Source: an uncultured Acetatifactor sp. (GTDB lineage Bacteria > Bacillota > Clostridia > Lachnospirales > Lachnospiraceae). From it: a DNA stretch of 64,000 bases. The translations under genes were made by a program, and so were the position numbers. Within the stretch, counting starts at the first letter, position 1, and every line of letters begins with the position of its first letter. The notes below the pieces were generated by a model, which was given only the letters and a program-made list of their open reading frames with translations, did no database searches and was not told the DNA's origin. Positions 1-8,895 of the stretch are shown piece after piece. Where the stretch lies: positions 1 to 64,000 of the forward strand of contig CAKRYI010000013.1 of assembly GCA_934426825.1 (NCBI GenBank), written 5' to 3'.

Positions 1-119
1 GGAGCCTTTATAACAGTAACACTTGTAATAGAAAGTATTTTGGCTAAGATACAACAAAAGTAAAGCGATAACTTCCAATTTTTGAAACTGAGAAATCGGA
101 ATTTGTGGAGGTGAGTAAA

Positions 120-557
120 GTGAAGAAAAAAGCTACAATCGTGATAGTAACTATATGTGTATTGGTGGTAATAATAGGAATTACACTTTCAGCGTTTAGG
201 TCTTCTGAAGTTTATAGAAAGAAAAAAGCATCTATAATGTGGGATTGCTCTGTGACTTGCATGGAAGCGTCAACATCCGAGAAATATGTGATAAATTATG
301 CCGATTCAAAAGTTATATCCAAAACAGGAGCTTTGACGATTCAGAATAGAAATGATTTTGATATTGTAGTGCATTTACTGTGCAAGGGAGAACCAGAAAT
401 CGTATCAGACAAGATATCTTCAGGTGGATGCTATTCATTCTTGCAGGTTGCAACCGATAAAGAATACACTGTTGGTATTCATGCAGCTGTTGATACGAAG
501 ACGGAAATAAAAGTGTTCGTATATGATGGTAAAGATACAGAGCCATATACGAAGTGA
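120..557 (+). CDS. Small membrane-anchored protein of unknown function
   Basis: I do not recognise this protein of about 145 residues. It opens with a short Lys-rich stretch followed by one strongly hydrophobic segment (about residues 6-26), so it is probably an N-terminally anchored membrane protein or is secreted with an uncleaved signal. The rest is a soluble domain of beta-type composition with four Cys residues. In-frame GTG codons occur at 105, 111 and 120; I chose 120 because a GGAGG at 107-111 sits eight bases before it. A terminator-like hairpin follows at 609-645. It lies in AT-rich sequence next to eroded mobile-element pieces, so it may be cargo of an old insertion. The function is unknown. 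Confidence 0.6.
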   Translation: MKKKATIVIVTICVLVVIIGITLSAFRSSEVYRKKKASIMWDCSVTCMEASTSEKYVINYADSKVISKTGALTIQNRNDFDIVVHLLCKGEPEIVSDKISSGGCYSFLQVATDKEYTVGIHAAVDTKTEIKVFVYDGKDTEPYTK

Positions 558-608
558 TAGACAAATTCAAGTTTGTCTGACTCATAAATAATTTAATAAC
601 AGGATTAC

Positions 609-645
609 AAGCACTTTAGCCAATAACAGGTTAGAGTGCTTTTTT
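609..645 (+). terminator. Rho-independent terminator after the small membrane protein
   Basis: Stem AAGCACT (609-615) pairs with AGTGCTT (635-641) and runs into a T tract. The loop contains the first copy of the 14-bp repeat also seen at 4375-4388. Confidence 0.55.
620..633 (+). repeat. 14-bp direct repeat, left copy
   Basis: CCAATAACAGGTTA occurs here and again, in the same orientation, at 4375-4388. The two copies bracket the accessory patch that holds the recombinase tail, the truncated regulator and the Y-family polymerase pair. It may be a relic of an attachment or target-site duplication, or chance in AT-rich DNA. Confidence 0.4.
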
Positions 646-754
646 CATGCCATATAAGGAGGTGGTTGAAGCACAACGCATCGGGGAAAGCCCGATTAAT
701 CATTACAACAGGCATTGCCTGATAATCATATAGTAAGAACAAGGACAGAGAGGA

Positions 755-1013
755 ATGTATATATTCCATGTCAAACGTTCAAAGGTGATGGTGGAGCAGA
801 TTGATGAATTGCATCAGGAAATCGAACAGCTTAAAATAGAAATACCGCCAGAAGAAAATTCTTCTAGTAAGTTTGAGACACAGTTAGAAAGTATCATCAA
901 TATGGAATCTTTTGACAGAGAGAAAATCCAGAAGGTAATCAAAAAAAGTGATTATCAATGGAGAGGACAATATAGAGATTGTATGGAATACAGATGATCC
1001 ATTTTTCAAGTAA
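755..1013 (+). pseudogene. C-terminal remnant of a large serine recombinase, frameshifted
   Basis: The reading frame from 755 encodes a coiled-coil-like, Glu-rich stretch ending in MESFDREKIQKVIKK, typical of the tail of transposon-type large serine recombinases. In a run of seven A residues near 940-947 the frame slips. If one A is removed, translation continues as VIINGEDNIEIVWNTDDPFF and stops at TAA 1011-1013, which is the usual last stretch of such recombinases. The catalytic resolvase domain and most of the recombinase domain are absent upstream. This is therefore a decayed end piece of a mobile element. The family assignment is from memory of these C-termini; the frameshift is read directly from the sequence. 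Confidence 0.65.
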
Positions 1014-1125
1014 GATGGATGCTTATGGAGTTTGGAGTGCCGAGGAAATGTGGCACTCCTTTCTTCTGCAAGCATAAATATTGCTTTCAATATACTGCAA
1101 TAGCAGGTATAATGGCAAGTGATAT

Positions 1126-1935
1126 TTGAGGGTAAAAAAATCAATTTTTTTTGGCCTGGGGTTGACACGAGCAGGAGTGTGCCTCCCGGATGTCTCTCTT
1201 TACTCCGGCCTTTGTTCGGTGCTTGGGATTAGCATCAATGAATTTTTAGCCGGCGAGGATATTGAAAGAGAAAATATTGCTCAAAAATTCGAAGAGAATA
1301 TTATTGGAGTGGCAACCGACAGCAAGCATAAGCAAAAGCGGCTGAAGCTGCTTGTCTGCATACTGCTTGCAATCTCCCTGATTGCTGTATTGGCTATCGG
1401 AGTGATGTTGTTTTGTTCCTATATGCCCCGGAACTATATAAGTCCCATTGATAAAAACAGCATTGAGATGAAAACTGCGGAAATGCTTTCCGGTGTGGAT
1501 GGAGCTTTCATTTATCAATATACCGCAACGGATGACTATAACGCTATCCGGTTGTATGTTTCGGAATATCATTCGGGAGAACTTGTAAAAAAAGAAGATA
1601 TGGAGTTGGGTATCGGTTCGTCAGACAATGGAACAATCCTCATTGTACCGGATTTCAATAATTTTATCGTAAAAGTTATTATTGCGGACGAGGAAGCCAA
1701 ACTGTCAACACAGATTCCTATCTTGGAGGATGTCCCGGAGAGGCAATACTATGGAAGAAGCGCAACACAGATAACCGATAAAACTTCCATTAAATACAAC
1801 GAGGAGCAGGGACTGGTTGCGCTGGTTTATGATGATGATGAGATGCGTATCGGCTGTATTCAGCAATACGAGCAGGGAATTGTCTCTGACATAAATGATT
1901 ATGTGTACTATTTCTCAGTCCGTTTTTGCAAGTAA
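1126..1935 (+). pseudogene. Truncated XRE-family membrane regulator
   Basis: The recognisable part begins near 1160 with VCLPDVSLYSGLCSVLGISI, the last helices of an XRE/Cro-type helix-turn-helix as found in Clostridia regulators of the form 'HTH, linker, membrane segment, extracellular domain'. The first HTH helices and the usual SKWERG segment are missing; the upstream bases (1126-1158) are unrelated low-complexity sequence with only a TTG as possible start. After the HTH tail come a charged linker, one transmembrane helix (about residues 82-104 of the open frame) and a soluble domain of about 150 residues. Without the N-terminal helices it should not bind DNA, so I call it a 5'-truncated pseudogene. 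The right-hand part remains open and undamaged. Confidence 0.6.
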
Positions 1936-2152
1936 GAACCGTTCCGTTATTAGGGGAAGGATGGTTAGAATCCAAAAGTTTAAGGAGCGAAAAGAAAAAT
2001 TCAGAATGTATCAGCTTAATTTTGATGGAAATACTGATTTTATATATAAAAAATATTGGGATGAATCGAGCAATCATTTTATAGAAAAATTGTAATGGAA
2101 ACAACAAATTTTCCGGGAAAGCACCTACACAAGGCAGGAAAGGAGCGCGGGG

Positions 2153-3688
2153 ATGGCAGACGAAACAGACAAAAAAATCTATGTGGCAATCGACTTAAAA
2201 TCCTTCTACGCTTCTGTGGAATGTAAAGAGCGAAACCTCGACCCGCTGACCACCAACCTTGTGGTTGCGGACCCCGACCGGACGGAGAAAACCATATGCC
2301 TTGCGGTTTCCCCATCCTTAAAATCCTACGGCATTCCCGGACGGCCGAGACTGTTTGAAGTGGTGCAGAGGGTGAGGGAGGTGAATGAGGAGCGCAGACG
2401 AAAAGCCCCAAATCACACATTTAGCGGTGCCACCTATCATAACCCCAAACTGCAATCTCACCCGGAGCTTGCGTTAGACTATGTCATTGCGTCTCCCAGA
2501 ATGGCGCTTTACATGGAATACAGCACACGGATTTATGACGTATATCTGAAATACATTGCCCCGGAGGATATGCACGTTTATTCCATAGACGAAGTTTTTA
2601 TGGATGTCACCGGGTATTTAGAGACTTATAAAATGACGGCAAGAGAATTTGTCAAAACGGTAATCCACGACGTTTTAAACACAACCGGAATCACCGCCAC
2701 AGCCGGAATCGGCAGTAATATGTACCTGTGCAAAGTTGCCATGGACATTGAGGCAAAGCACACCGCACCGGATAAGGACGGCGTGCGCATTGCGCAGCTC
2801 GATGAAATGTCCTACCGCAAATCCTTATGGTGCCACACACCGCTGACGGATTTTTGGAGAGTCGGCAGGGGATATGCGAAAAAACTGGAGGAAAACGGAC
2901 TTTTCACCATGGGCGATATTGCCAGATGTTCCATCGGAAAGCCCGACGAATACTATAATGAAGACCTGCTTTACAACCTGTTCGGAATCAATGCGGAACT
3001 GCTCATAGACCATGCGTGGGGGTACGAACCCTGCACCTTGGCAGAGATAAAGGCGTACAAGCCAACCACCAACAGCATTGGCTCCGGTCAGGTTCTGCAA
3101 TGCCCCTATTCTTTTGAAAAGGCAAGGCTGGTGGTAAAGGAGATGACAGACCTTCTGATTCTTGATTTGGTGGACAAAGGTCTTGTCACAGACCAGATTG
3201 TTTTGACCGTGGGATATGATGTCGAAAATCTGACAAACCCCGGAAAAAGCAGCCAGTATAAGGGAGAAATCACCACGGACCGCTATGGGAGAAAAGTTCC
3301 GAAGCACGCCCATGGAACGACAAACCTGAACCGTCAGACCTCCTCCACCCAGCTTATTTTGAAAGCGGTGCTGGAACTGTACGATAACATTGTGGACAAA
3401 AACCTCCTTGTCCGCCGCATCAACATCTCTGCAAACCGCGTTGTGGAAGAAAGCGCCGTATCCAAAAAAGACAGCTTTGAACAGCTTGATTTGTTCACGG
3501 ACTATAAGGAACTGGAAAAAAAGCAGGCGGAGGAAGAGGCGGTTTTGGCACGGGAGAAAAAGATGCAGAAGGCAGTGTTGGATATTAAGAAAAAATACGG
3601 CAAAAATGCCATTTTAAAAGGAATGAATCTGGAGGAAGGCGCCACGGCAAAGGACAGAAACTCCCAGATTGGCGGACACAGAGCATAA
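2153..3688 (+). CDS. Y-family (UmuC/UvrX-like) DNA polymerase
   Basis: This is a translesion DNA polymerase of the ImpB/MucB/SamB family, 511 residues. The first catalytic motif is at D14 (AIDLKSFYASVE) and the second is SIDE at residues 144-147, giving the metal-binding acidic residues. A helix-hairpin-helix/little-finger region follows, and the tail is Lys/Glu-rich (about residues 455-500). The start is fixed by AGGAG at 2141-2145. The next gene encodes a YolD-like protein, the usual partner of UvrX-type polymerases on plasmids, phages and integrative elements of Firmicutes, where the pair is SOS-induced. I saw no clear LexA box in front. Its position between a recombinase remnant and a 14-bp repeat fits accessory carriage. 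Confidence 0.9.
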   Translation: MADETDKKIYVAIDLKSFYASVECKERNLDPLTTNLVVADPDRTEKTICLAVSPSLKSYGIPGRPRLFEVVQRVREVNEERRRKAPNHTFSGATYHNPKLQSHPELALDYVIASPRMALYMEYSTRIYDVYLKYIAPEDMHVYSIDEVFMDVTGYLETYKMTAREFVKTVIHDVLNTTGITATAGIGSNMYLCKVAMDIEAKHTAPDKDGVRIAQLDEMSYRKSLWCHTPLTDFWRVGRGYAKKLEENGLFTMGDIARCSIGKPDEYYNEDLLYNLFGINAELLIDHAWGYEPCTLAEIKAYKPTTNSIGSGQVLQCPYSFEKARLVVKEMTDLLILDLVDKGLVTDQIVLTVGYDVENLTNPGKSSQYKGEITTDRYGRKVPKHAHGTTNLNRQTSSTQLILKAVLELYDNIVDKNLLVRRINISANRVVEESAVSKKDSFEQLDLFTDYKELEKKQAEEEAVLAREKKMQKAVLDIKKKYGKNAILKGMNLEEGATAKDRNSQIGGHRA

Positions 3689-3842
3689 CGAAAGAATGCA
3701 GCGGGAACTGCATAAACCGTGGAGCGAATCATGCAAAGATAAAGGAAAACATGGAGCGAATCCCAAAATAAAAGATAGAACAATTATGGAACAAAACAGG
3801 AAAAGAACATGGAACAAGTCATGAAAATAAGGAGTCTGGTGT

Positions 3843-4283
3843 ATGCGCAATGAAAAGAGCAGTCATCGGTATGATGACATTATCAATCTGCCGCATCCGA
3901 CATCGGAGAAACATCCCCGCATGTCACTGTATGACCGTGCTGCGCAATTTTCCCCTTTTGCGGCACTGACCGGACATGATGCGGCGATAAAAGAAACGGC
4001 GCGCCTGACCGACGAGCGGTGGGAGATTGCCGAGGATACCAAAGAACAGCTGAATGAAACGCTGCAATGGATAGCGGAGAATATCGATAAGGACATAACC
4101 GTCACATTTACTTATTTTGTACCCGACTTAAGAAAATCCGGCGGGGCGTATGTGACCGCCACCGGAAGCGTCAAAAAGATTGATGAATACGGGCATAAAA
4201 TTCTTTTAAAGGACGGGACGGAAATCCCCATGGAACAGATAAAGGAAATCGAGCCGGAGCAGCCATTTAATATTTTTTACTAA
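3843..4283 (+). CDS. YolD-like protein
   Basis: This 146-residue protein has the YolD signature: an Arg-rich start, the block MSLYDRAAQFSPFAAL, and a C-terminal beta domain ending in an acidic tail (IKEIEPEQPF). YolD proteins are encoded beside Y-family polymerases and are thought to act with them in translesion synthesis, in a role resembling UmuD; the precise mechanism is not settled. The AAGGAG at about 3829 supports the ATG at 3843. About 150 bases separate it from the polymerase, and the two probably share a transcript. The inverted repeat ATTACTG/CAGTAAT at 4352-4371 follows but has no T tract. Confidence 0.88.
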   Translation: MRNEKSSHRYDDIINLPHPTSEKHPRMSLYDRAAQFSPFAALTGHDAAIKETARLTDERWEIAEDTKEQLNETLQWIAENIDKDITVTFTYFVPDLRKSGGAYVTATGSVKKIDEYGHKILLKDGTEIPMEQIKEIEPEQPFNIFY

Positions 4284-4374
4284 ATGTGTATTAAAGTCTG
4301 GTAGAAAAAGCGAAATAAATCAATAATAAAAAACAAAATACATCTTAAAAAATTACTGAATTTCCAGTAATAAT

Positions 4375-4388
4375 CCAATAACAGGTTA
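4375..4388 (+). repeat. 14-bp direct repeat, right copy
   Basis: Second copy of CCAATAACAGGTTA (see 620-633), just before the housekeeping gene leuA and right after a short inverted repeat (4352-4371). Confidence 0.4.
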
Positions 4389-4420
4389 AAATAAATCAAT
4401 ACAAACATTAAACTCGATAC

Positions 4421-4449
4421 TTGTTGCTGTGAAATCTTAGTGCTACTAT
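4421..4449 (+). promoter_or_regulatory. Putative sigma-A promoter of the leuA fusion gene
   Basis: TTGTTG (4421-4426), 17 bases, TACTAT (4444-4449). Transcription would begin near 4456, downstream of the ATG at 4448, so it supports the ATG at 4484 as the true start. Confidence 0.5.
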
Positions 4450-4483
4450 GGATAAATCAAAACAAGTAAAGAGGTATCATGAC

Positions 4484-6493
4484 ATGAACAATATCAATGT
4501 AAGAGAAAAATACGGCAAAACTTATTTCCTTCCCCCGGAGATGACCTACGACTGGGTGAAAAAGGACTCCATCGACAAGGCTCCCATCTGGTGCAGCGTG
4601 GATTTGCGCGACGGCAATCAGGCGCTGATTGAGCCTATGAGCCTCGAGGATAAGCTGGAATTTTTCAAAATGCTGGTAGAGATTGGCTTCAAGGAAATTG
4701 AAGTGGGATTCCCGGCTTCCTCCGATACGGAATACAATTTCATCCGTGCGCTGATTGAGCGGAACATGATACCGGAGGATGTAACCATTCAGGTATTGAC
4801 TCAGGCGCGCGAGCATATCATTCGCAAAACCTTTGAGGCAGTAAAAGGTGCGCCCCATGCGGTGGTGCATTTATATAATTCCACATCCGTGGAGCAGCGG
4901 GAGCAGGTTTTCAAAAAGAACAAAGAGGACATTAAGAAACTGGCAGTGGACGGCGCAGAGCTGTTAAAGAAACTGGCGGAGGAGACGGAGGGCAACTTTA
5001 CCTTTGAATACAGCCCGGAAAGTTTCTCCCAGACGGAGGTGGATTATGCGTTAGAGGTGTGCAATGCCGTTTTGGATGTGTGGAAGCCGGATGCAGAGCA
5101 CAAGGCAATCATCAATCTGCCCACCACGGTGCAGGTGGCAATGCCCCATGTTTTTGCCGGCCAGATTGAATACATGCACAAACACTTAAAATACAGAGAA
5201 AATGTGGTGCTCAGCGTTCACCCTCACAATGACCGCGGCTGCGGCGTCAGCGATGCGGAGTTCGGAATCCTTGCGGGAGCGGACCGCGTGGAGGGAACCC
5301 TGTTTGGTAACGGGGAGAGAACCGGAAATGTGGATTTGGTGACGGTTGCGCTGAATATGATGTGCCACGGTGTGGACAGCGGACTGGATTTTAGTCACAT
5401 TATGAAAATAAGAGAGGCGTACGAGCGGTTCACCGGAATGAGAGTACATGAGAGAACACCGTATGCCGGTGATTTGGTGTTCACGGCATTTTCCGGCTCC
5501 CATCAGGACGCCATCAGCAAGGGCATGGCATGGCTCAAGGAAGGAAAGAGCGGAAAACGCTGGGATGTTCCGTACCTGCCCATCGATCCGGCGGATGTGG
5601 GAAGGAAATACGAATCCGATGTCATCCGAATCAACAGTGTGTCCGGCAAGGGCGGTGTAGCTTTCGTGCTGAAGCAGCAGTTTGGTTTCTCCATGCCGGC
5701 GGCGATGAAAGAGGAAGTGGGGTATTTGGTAAAAGGCATTTCCGACAGAAGACATCAGGAGCTTTTGCCGAAGGAGATTTACTCCATTTTTCAGGAAAAT
5801 TACATATTCCCCAGAAGCGTGTTCAATATTCCCGAATGTCATTTCAAACAGGAAAACGGCATTCAGGCGGAAGTTACCATTGAGCAGAACGGGGAAAAGC
5901 GCATGATACAGACCATGGGTAACGGACGTCTGGACGCAGTGAGCAACGCCATCAAGACATTTTTTGGCATTGACTATGAACTGTCCGTTTATGAGGAGCA
6001 TGCAATTTCCAAGGGTTCGACCTCCAAAGCTGCCGCTTATGTGGGCATTGTGCACGACGGCAAATTCTACTGGGGCGTAGGCGTGGACGAGGATATTATC
6101 AAGAGTTCCATTGCTGCGTTGGTGTCCGCCGCCAATAAGCTGACCAAAGAGCAGCACATCACAACCGGAAGGGAAGAGCGGATTATCGACATTATCAGCT
6201 ATATCCAGAAAAATTATGTGGATGTGACTTTGGAGACCCTGTCTGAGTATTTTCACCTTTCCAAGCCGTACCTTTCCAAATACATTAAGGAAAGGGCGGG
6301 CATGACTTTTCAGGAGGTCGTTAAGGAAGAGAGGATGAAAAAAGCGAGAACTTTGTTGAAGGAAACCACTTCCACGGTGGAGACCATTGCCGCCAATGTA
6401 GGATATGAAAACGTGGAACATTTCAACCGTCTGTTCAAAAGGTCCTACGGAGTGACGCCTGTTCAGTACCGGAAAAACCAATCGGACCGTTAA
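4484..6493 (+). CDS. leuA: 2-isopropylmalate synthase fused to an AraC-type DNA-binding domain
   Basis: Residues 1 to about 560 are a full LeuA of the LeuA2 type. It makes 2-isopropylmalate from acetyl-CoA and 2-oxoisovalerate, the first committed step of leucine synthesis. Visible are the HMGL-like barrel with DLRDGNQ near residue 40, the metal-binding HPHND near 246-250, and the C-terminal LeuA dimer/leucine-feedback domain ending around SIAALVSAANKL. About residues 564-669 then form a complete AraC/XylS helix-turn-helix pair (LETLSEYFHLSKPYLSKYIK, then VGYENVEHFNRLFKRSYGVTP). The frame is continuous, with no stop or frameshift at the join. I start at ATG 4484 because AAAGAGG (4468-4474) precedes it, whereas ATG 4448 has no site and overlaps the likely -10 box. 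No leuBCD neighbours are present. An enzyme-regulator role is inferred only. Confidence 0.9.
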   Translation: MNNINVREKYGKTYFLPPEMTYDWVKKDSIDKAPIWCSVDLRDGNQALIEPMSLEDKLEFFKMLVEIGFKEIEVGFPASSDTEYNFIRALIERNMIPEDVTIQVLTQAREHIIRKTFEAVKGAPHAVVHLYNSTSVEQREQVFKKNKEDIKKLAVDGAELLKKLAEETEGNFTFEYSPESFSQTEVDYALEVCNAVLDVWKPDAEHKAIINLPTTVQVAMPHVFAGQIEYMHKHLKYRENVVLSVHPHNDRGCGVSDAEFGILAGADRVEGTLFGNGERTGNVDLVTVALNMMCHGVDSGLDFSHIMKIREAYERFTGMRVHERTPYAGDLVFTAFSGSHQDAISKGMAWLKEGKSGKRWDVPYLPIDPADVGRKYESDVIRINSVSGKGGVAFVLKQQFGFSMPAAMKEEVGYLVKGISDRRHQELLPKEIYSIFQENYIFPRSVFNIPECHFKQENGIQAEVTIEQNGEKRMIQTMGNGRLDAVSNAIKTFFGIDYELSVYEEHAISKGSTSKAAAYVGIVHDGKFYWGVGVDEDIIKSSIAALVSAANKLTKEQHITTGREERIIDIISYIQKNYVDVTLETLSEYFHLSKPYLSKYIKERAGMTFQEVVKEERMKKARTLLKETTSTVETIAANVGYENVEHFNRLFKRSYGVTPVQYRKNQSDR

Positions 6494-6501
6494 ATCTTGA
6501 A

Positions 6502-6526
6502 AAATGTGTGAAATGGCTTCACATTT
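6502..6526 (+). terminator. Inverted repeat after leuA, weak terminator or operator
   Basis: AAATGTG/TGAA pairs with TTCACATTT around a five-base loop, ten bases after the leuA stop. There is no strong T tract, so it could equally be a binding site in front of the foldase gene. Confidence 0.35.
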
Positions 6527-6648
6527 CGACGAAAATACTGTAAAATAAATCAGTATGTGAGCCGCATATTTTTGTCACCCGAAGCCCGGATTTTAGAGGC
6601 TGAAATATCGGATTGCGGCTTGGAATATAGGGAAGGAGACATTTTACC

Positions 6649-8298
6649 ATGTCTAAAAAGGAAAAGGAAACAGAACAGAGCCAAATCGTTGGCAAAAAAA
6701 TGACAAAATACGACCTCAAGATGCAGAAGCGTGAAGAGGAAAAAAAGAAGGAAGCCAAAGAGAAGAAAATCAGCACTATTGTGAGCGTAGTTGTACTTGT
6801 TGCGCTGGTATGTCTGGTTGCTTCATTCCCCATTCGGACCTACATGACCGTGCATGAGGACTATGTGGCAATCAACGGAGAGGCAATCTCCCGCGTGGAA
6901 TTTGACTACAACTACAATGTGGTGAAAAACAATTACATGAACCAGTACGGAAGCTATCTCTCCTACTTTGGATTGAACGCGTCCGCTGACCTGTCCACCC
7001 AGATGTACTCCGATACACTGACTTGGAAAGATTATTTTGAGCAGCAGACCGTGGACAGCATTATCCGTGTGAAAGCCTTGAAAGCACAGGCAGACGCAGC
7101 AGGATTTACTTACGATACGGATGCCGAGTACAAGAATTTCGTACAGGATGTGAAGGATGCCGCAGAAAAAGCGGGAAGTTCCGTAAAGAACTACCTGCGG
7201 CAGGTATACGGTACTTACGCAACCATGGGCAGAATTGAAAATATCGTAAAAGAGTCCATTTATGTAAATGCTTACTATGATAAAGTTTCTGAGGAGAAGG
7301 CTCCTTCCGATGAGGAACTGCAGGCATATTATAACGACAACAAAAACGAGTTTGACTCTGTTGACTACTATCAGACAGTAATCAAAGCAGAGCTTCCCAC
7401 AGAGCCTACCGATTTGGCAGACCCTGTAGATGATACCGAAACTACCGACGAAAATACAGAGGACACTGTGTACAAACCTTCCGATGCAGAAATTGCAAAG
7501 GCAATGGAAGACGCAAAGGTTCTTGCTGACGAAGCGGTGGATGCTGTCACCAAGGACGGCGAGTTAAAAGAGGGTGCGAAATACAACGGTACATCCAATG
7601 TGATTCGCGACTGGCTTTATGATGAGAGCAGAGCAGAAGGCGATACAACGGTTTTGGAAGATACGAACAGCAACCAGTATTATGTATTGTCCTTTGTAAA
7701 GCGCTATTTGGATGAGACTCCTTCTGCTGATGTTCATATCATTGCACAGCAGAACGGTGACGGACAGGCTATTTTGGACGAGTGGAAGAACGGCGAAGCA
7801 ACCGAAGAGAGTTTCGCAGCTTTGGCTGACCAGTATAATGAAGGAACTTCCTTTACCGCAGCAGGCGGTTTGTATGAAGGCGTATCTGCCAGCGGAACAC
7901 TGGAGGTTATGGCAGACTGGCTGTTTGATGAAGGACGTAATGCAGGAGATACCACAGTAGTCAGCGATGACGAGGGCAACGCTTATGTGATGTACTATGT
8001 AGGTCCGAACGCCCCTGAGTGGAAAATCAATGCGAAAAACGAAGTCCTTGCAAGCGCCATGGATACTTACCTGAGCGACATCAGCGAAGGCTTCAAGGTA
8101 GAAGACCCCAAGAAACACCTGAACTACCTTTTGGTGGAAGCTGCTACCGATAGCACGGAAGCAACCGACAGCACTGAGGACACAACCGCAACCGACAGCA
8201 CAACCGCTACCGAGGAGGTATCCACAGAGAATACCGAGGATGCTACAGAAGACACTACAGCGACAGAAGATTCCGCCGCAACAGAAGAGACTAACTAG
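6649..8298 (+). CDS. Membrane-anchored SurA/PrsA-like peptidyl-prolyl isomerase (foldase)
   Basis: This 549-residue protein begins with a very charged cytoplasmic head (residues 1-43, many Lys/Glu), one transmembrane helix (about 44-66), then an extracellular part arranged like PrsA/SurA: a SurA-N-like helical region (INGEAISRVEFDYNYN onward), an Asp/Glu/Thr-rich insertion near residues 245-275, and two parvulin-like blocks containing LADQYNEGTSFTAAGGLYEG and a similar earlier copy. The last 50 residues are a low-complexity Thr/Glu/Ala/Asp tail. The family assists folding of secreted proteins outside the membrane. AAGGAGA at 6632-6638 sets the start. It appears monocistronic, with a strong terminator at 8388. 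I am confident of the family; isomerase activity of the degenerate parvulin domains is uncertain. Confidence 0.8.
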   Translation: MSKKEKETEQSQIVGKKMTKYDLKMQKREEEKKKEAKEKKISTIVSVVVLVALVCLVASFPIRTYMTVHEDYVAINGEAISRVEFDYNYNVVKNNYMNQYGSYLSYFGLNASADLSTQMYSDTLTWKDYFEQQTVDSIIRVKALKAQADAAGFTYDTDAEYKNFVQDVKDAAEKAGSSVKNYLRQVYGTYATMGRIENIVKESIYVNAYYDKVSEEKAPSDEELQAYYNDNKNEFDSVDYYQTVIKAELPTEPTDLADPVDDTETTDENTEDTVYKPSDAEIAKAMEDAKVLADEAVDAVTKDGELKEGAKYNGTSNVIRDWLYDESRAEGDTTVLEDTNSNQYYVLSFVKRYLDETPSADVHIIAQQNGDGQAILDEWKNGEATEESFAALADQYNEGTSFTAAGGLYEGVSASGTLEVMADWLFDEGRNAGDTTVVSDDEGNAYVMYYVGPNAPEWKINAKNEVLASAMDTYLSDISEGFKVEDPKKHLNYLLVEAATDSTEATDSTEDTTATDSTTATEEVSTENTEDATEDTTATEDSAATEETN

Positions 8299-8387
8299 GT
8301 TTTTGCAGTTCTATTGCGATGGAAGAGACAAGGCGTACACAAGCCAATAGCAAATGAGCGAAGTGAAAATAGATAAATAAGTGACTG

Positions 8388-8421
8388 AAAACCTGCCTGT
8401 AATGCAACGGGCAGGTTTTTT
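8388..8421 (+). terminator. Rho-independent terminator after the foldase gene
   Basis: AAACCTGCC (8389-8397) pairs perfectly with GGCAGGTTT (8410-8418) and is followed by a T run. Confidence 0.85.
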
Positions 8422-8890
8422 GACTTTTGAGATGTGTTGGCGGCGTTCCGTGGCTGCCGCATATATTTCCGGTTCCTTTGCATAGCAGGTTTTCTTCTGC
8501 CGGGGGTCTTGGTGGAAAAAGCAAATTTTTATTTCCACTTTTGTCTGTTCTCCGGCATGGTTCCGCCAAGTAACCGGTAGCGTGGAGGTCTATGAAAAAT
8601 ATCTTCCTGAAAATCTCCCCATTTCCGTCAAAAAGGTGGAAACAAATTCGCATTTTTCTTGCATAGACCACTTTCCAAGCAAAAACAGAGCTTGTATACA
8701 AGAAAATGAATTCAAAAGTGGAAACAAAAAAGAAGAAAAATTCCATAGACCCCCGCAGGAGCCATAAGGCAGGAAAATTAGAAACAAGAAAGAAGCCAAA
8801 GCAGAAGAAAAGATGCAAAGCGGGGGAAGCTGCCCCTCCCCCAAGCACCAAACCAAGGATGCAAAACAGACAAAACAGAAAACCACAGAA
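8422..8890. other. 470-bp non-coding stretch with no gene recognised
   Basis: No frame here looks like a real protein; those present are short and Lys-rich or run antisense. I checked for 6S, tmRNA, RNase P and SRP RNA landmarks and did not find them. It contains three copies of a motif like AAAGTGGAAAYAAA (plus strand near 8632 and 8712, minus strand near 8527-8541), the palindrome at 8691-8702, and a GC-rich stem GGGGG/CCCCC at 8822-8843. A structured RNA of unknown type is possible. Confidence 0.3.
8691..8702. promoter_or_regulatory. 12-bp perfect palindrome, possible GntR-type operator
   Basis: CTTGTATACAAG is a perfect dyad; TTGTATACAA resembles operators of the FadR branch of GntR regulators. 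It lies about 220 bp before the promoter of the HAD/cca operon. No GntR gene is seen in the window. Confidence 0.3.
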
Positions 8891-8895
8891 TAGAA

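Noticed and set aside
1961..2095. 44-codon plus-strand frame (MVRIQKFKERKEKFRMYQLN start)
   Set aside because: No usable ribosome-binding spacing and no recognisable similarity; possible relic, but not supported as a gene.
4448..4483. Longer start for the leuA fusion at ATG 4448
   Set aside because: There is no ribosome-binding site and the codon overlaps the probable -10 box; ATG 4484 has AAAGAGG upstream.
5186..6481. Minus-strand open frame of 431 codons
   Set aside because: It is antisense to the conserved LeuA-AraC gene, has no family resemblance and no start signal.
8422..8890. 6S RNA, tmRNA, RNase P or SRP RNA
   Set aside because: I could not find the conserved sequence blocks of any of these RNAs.
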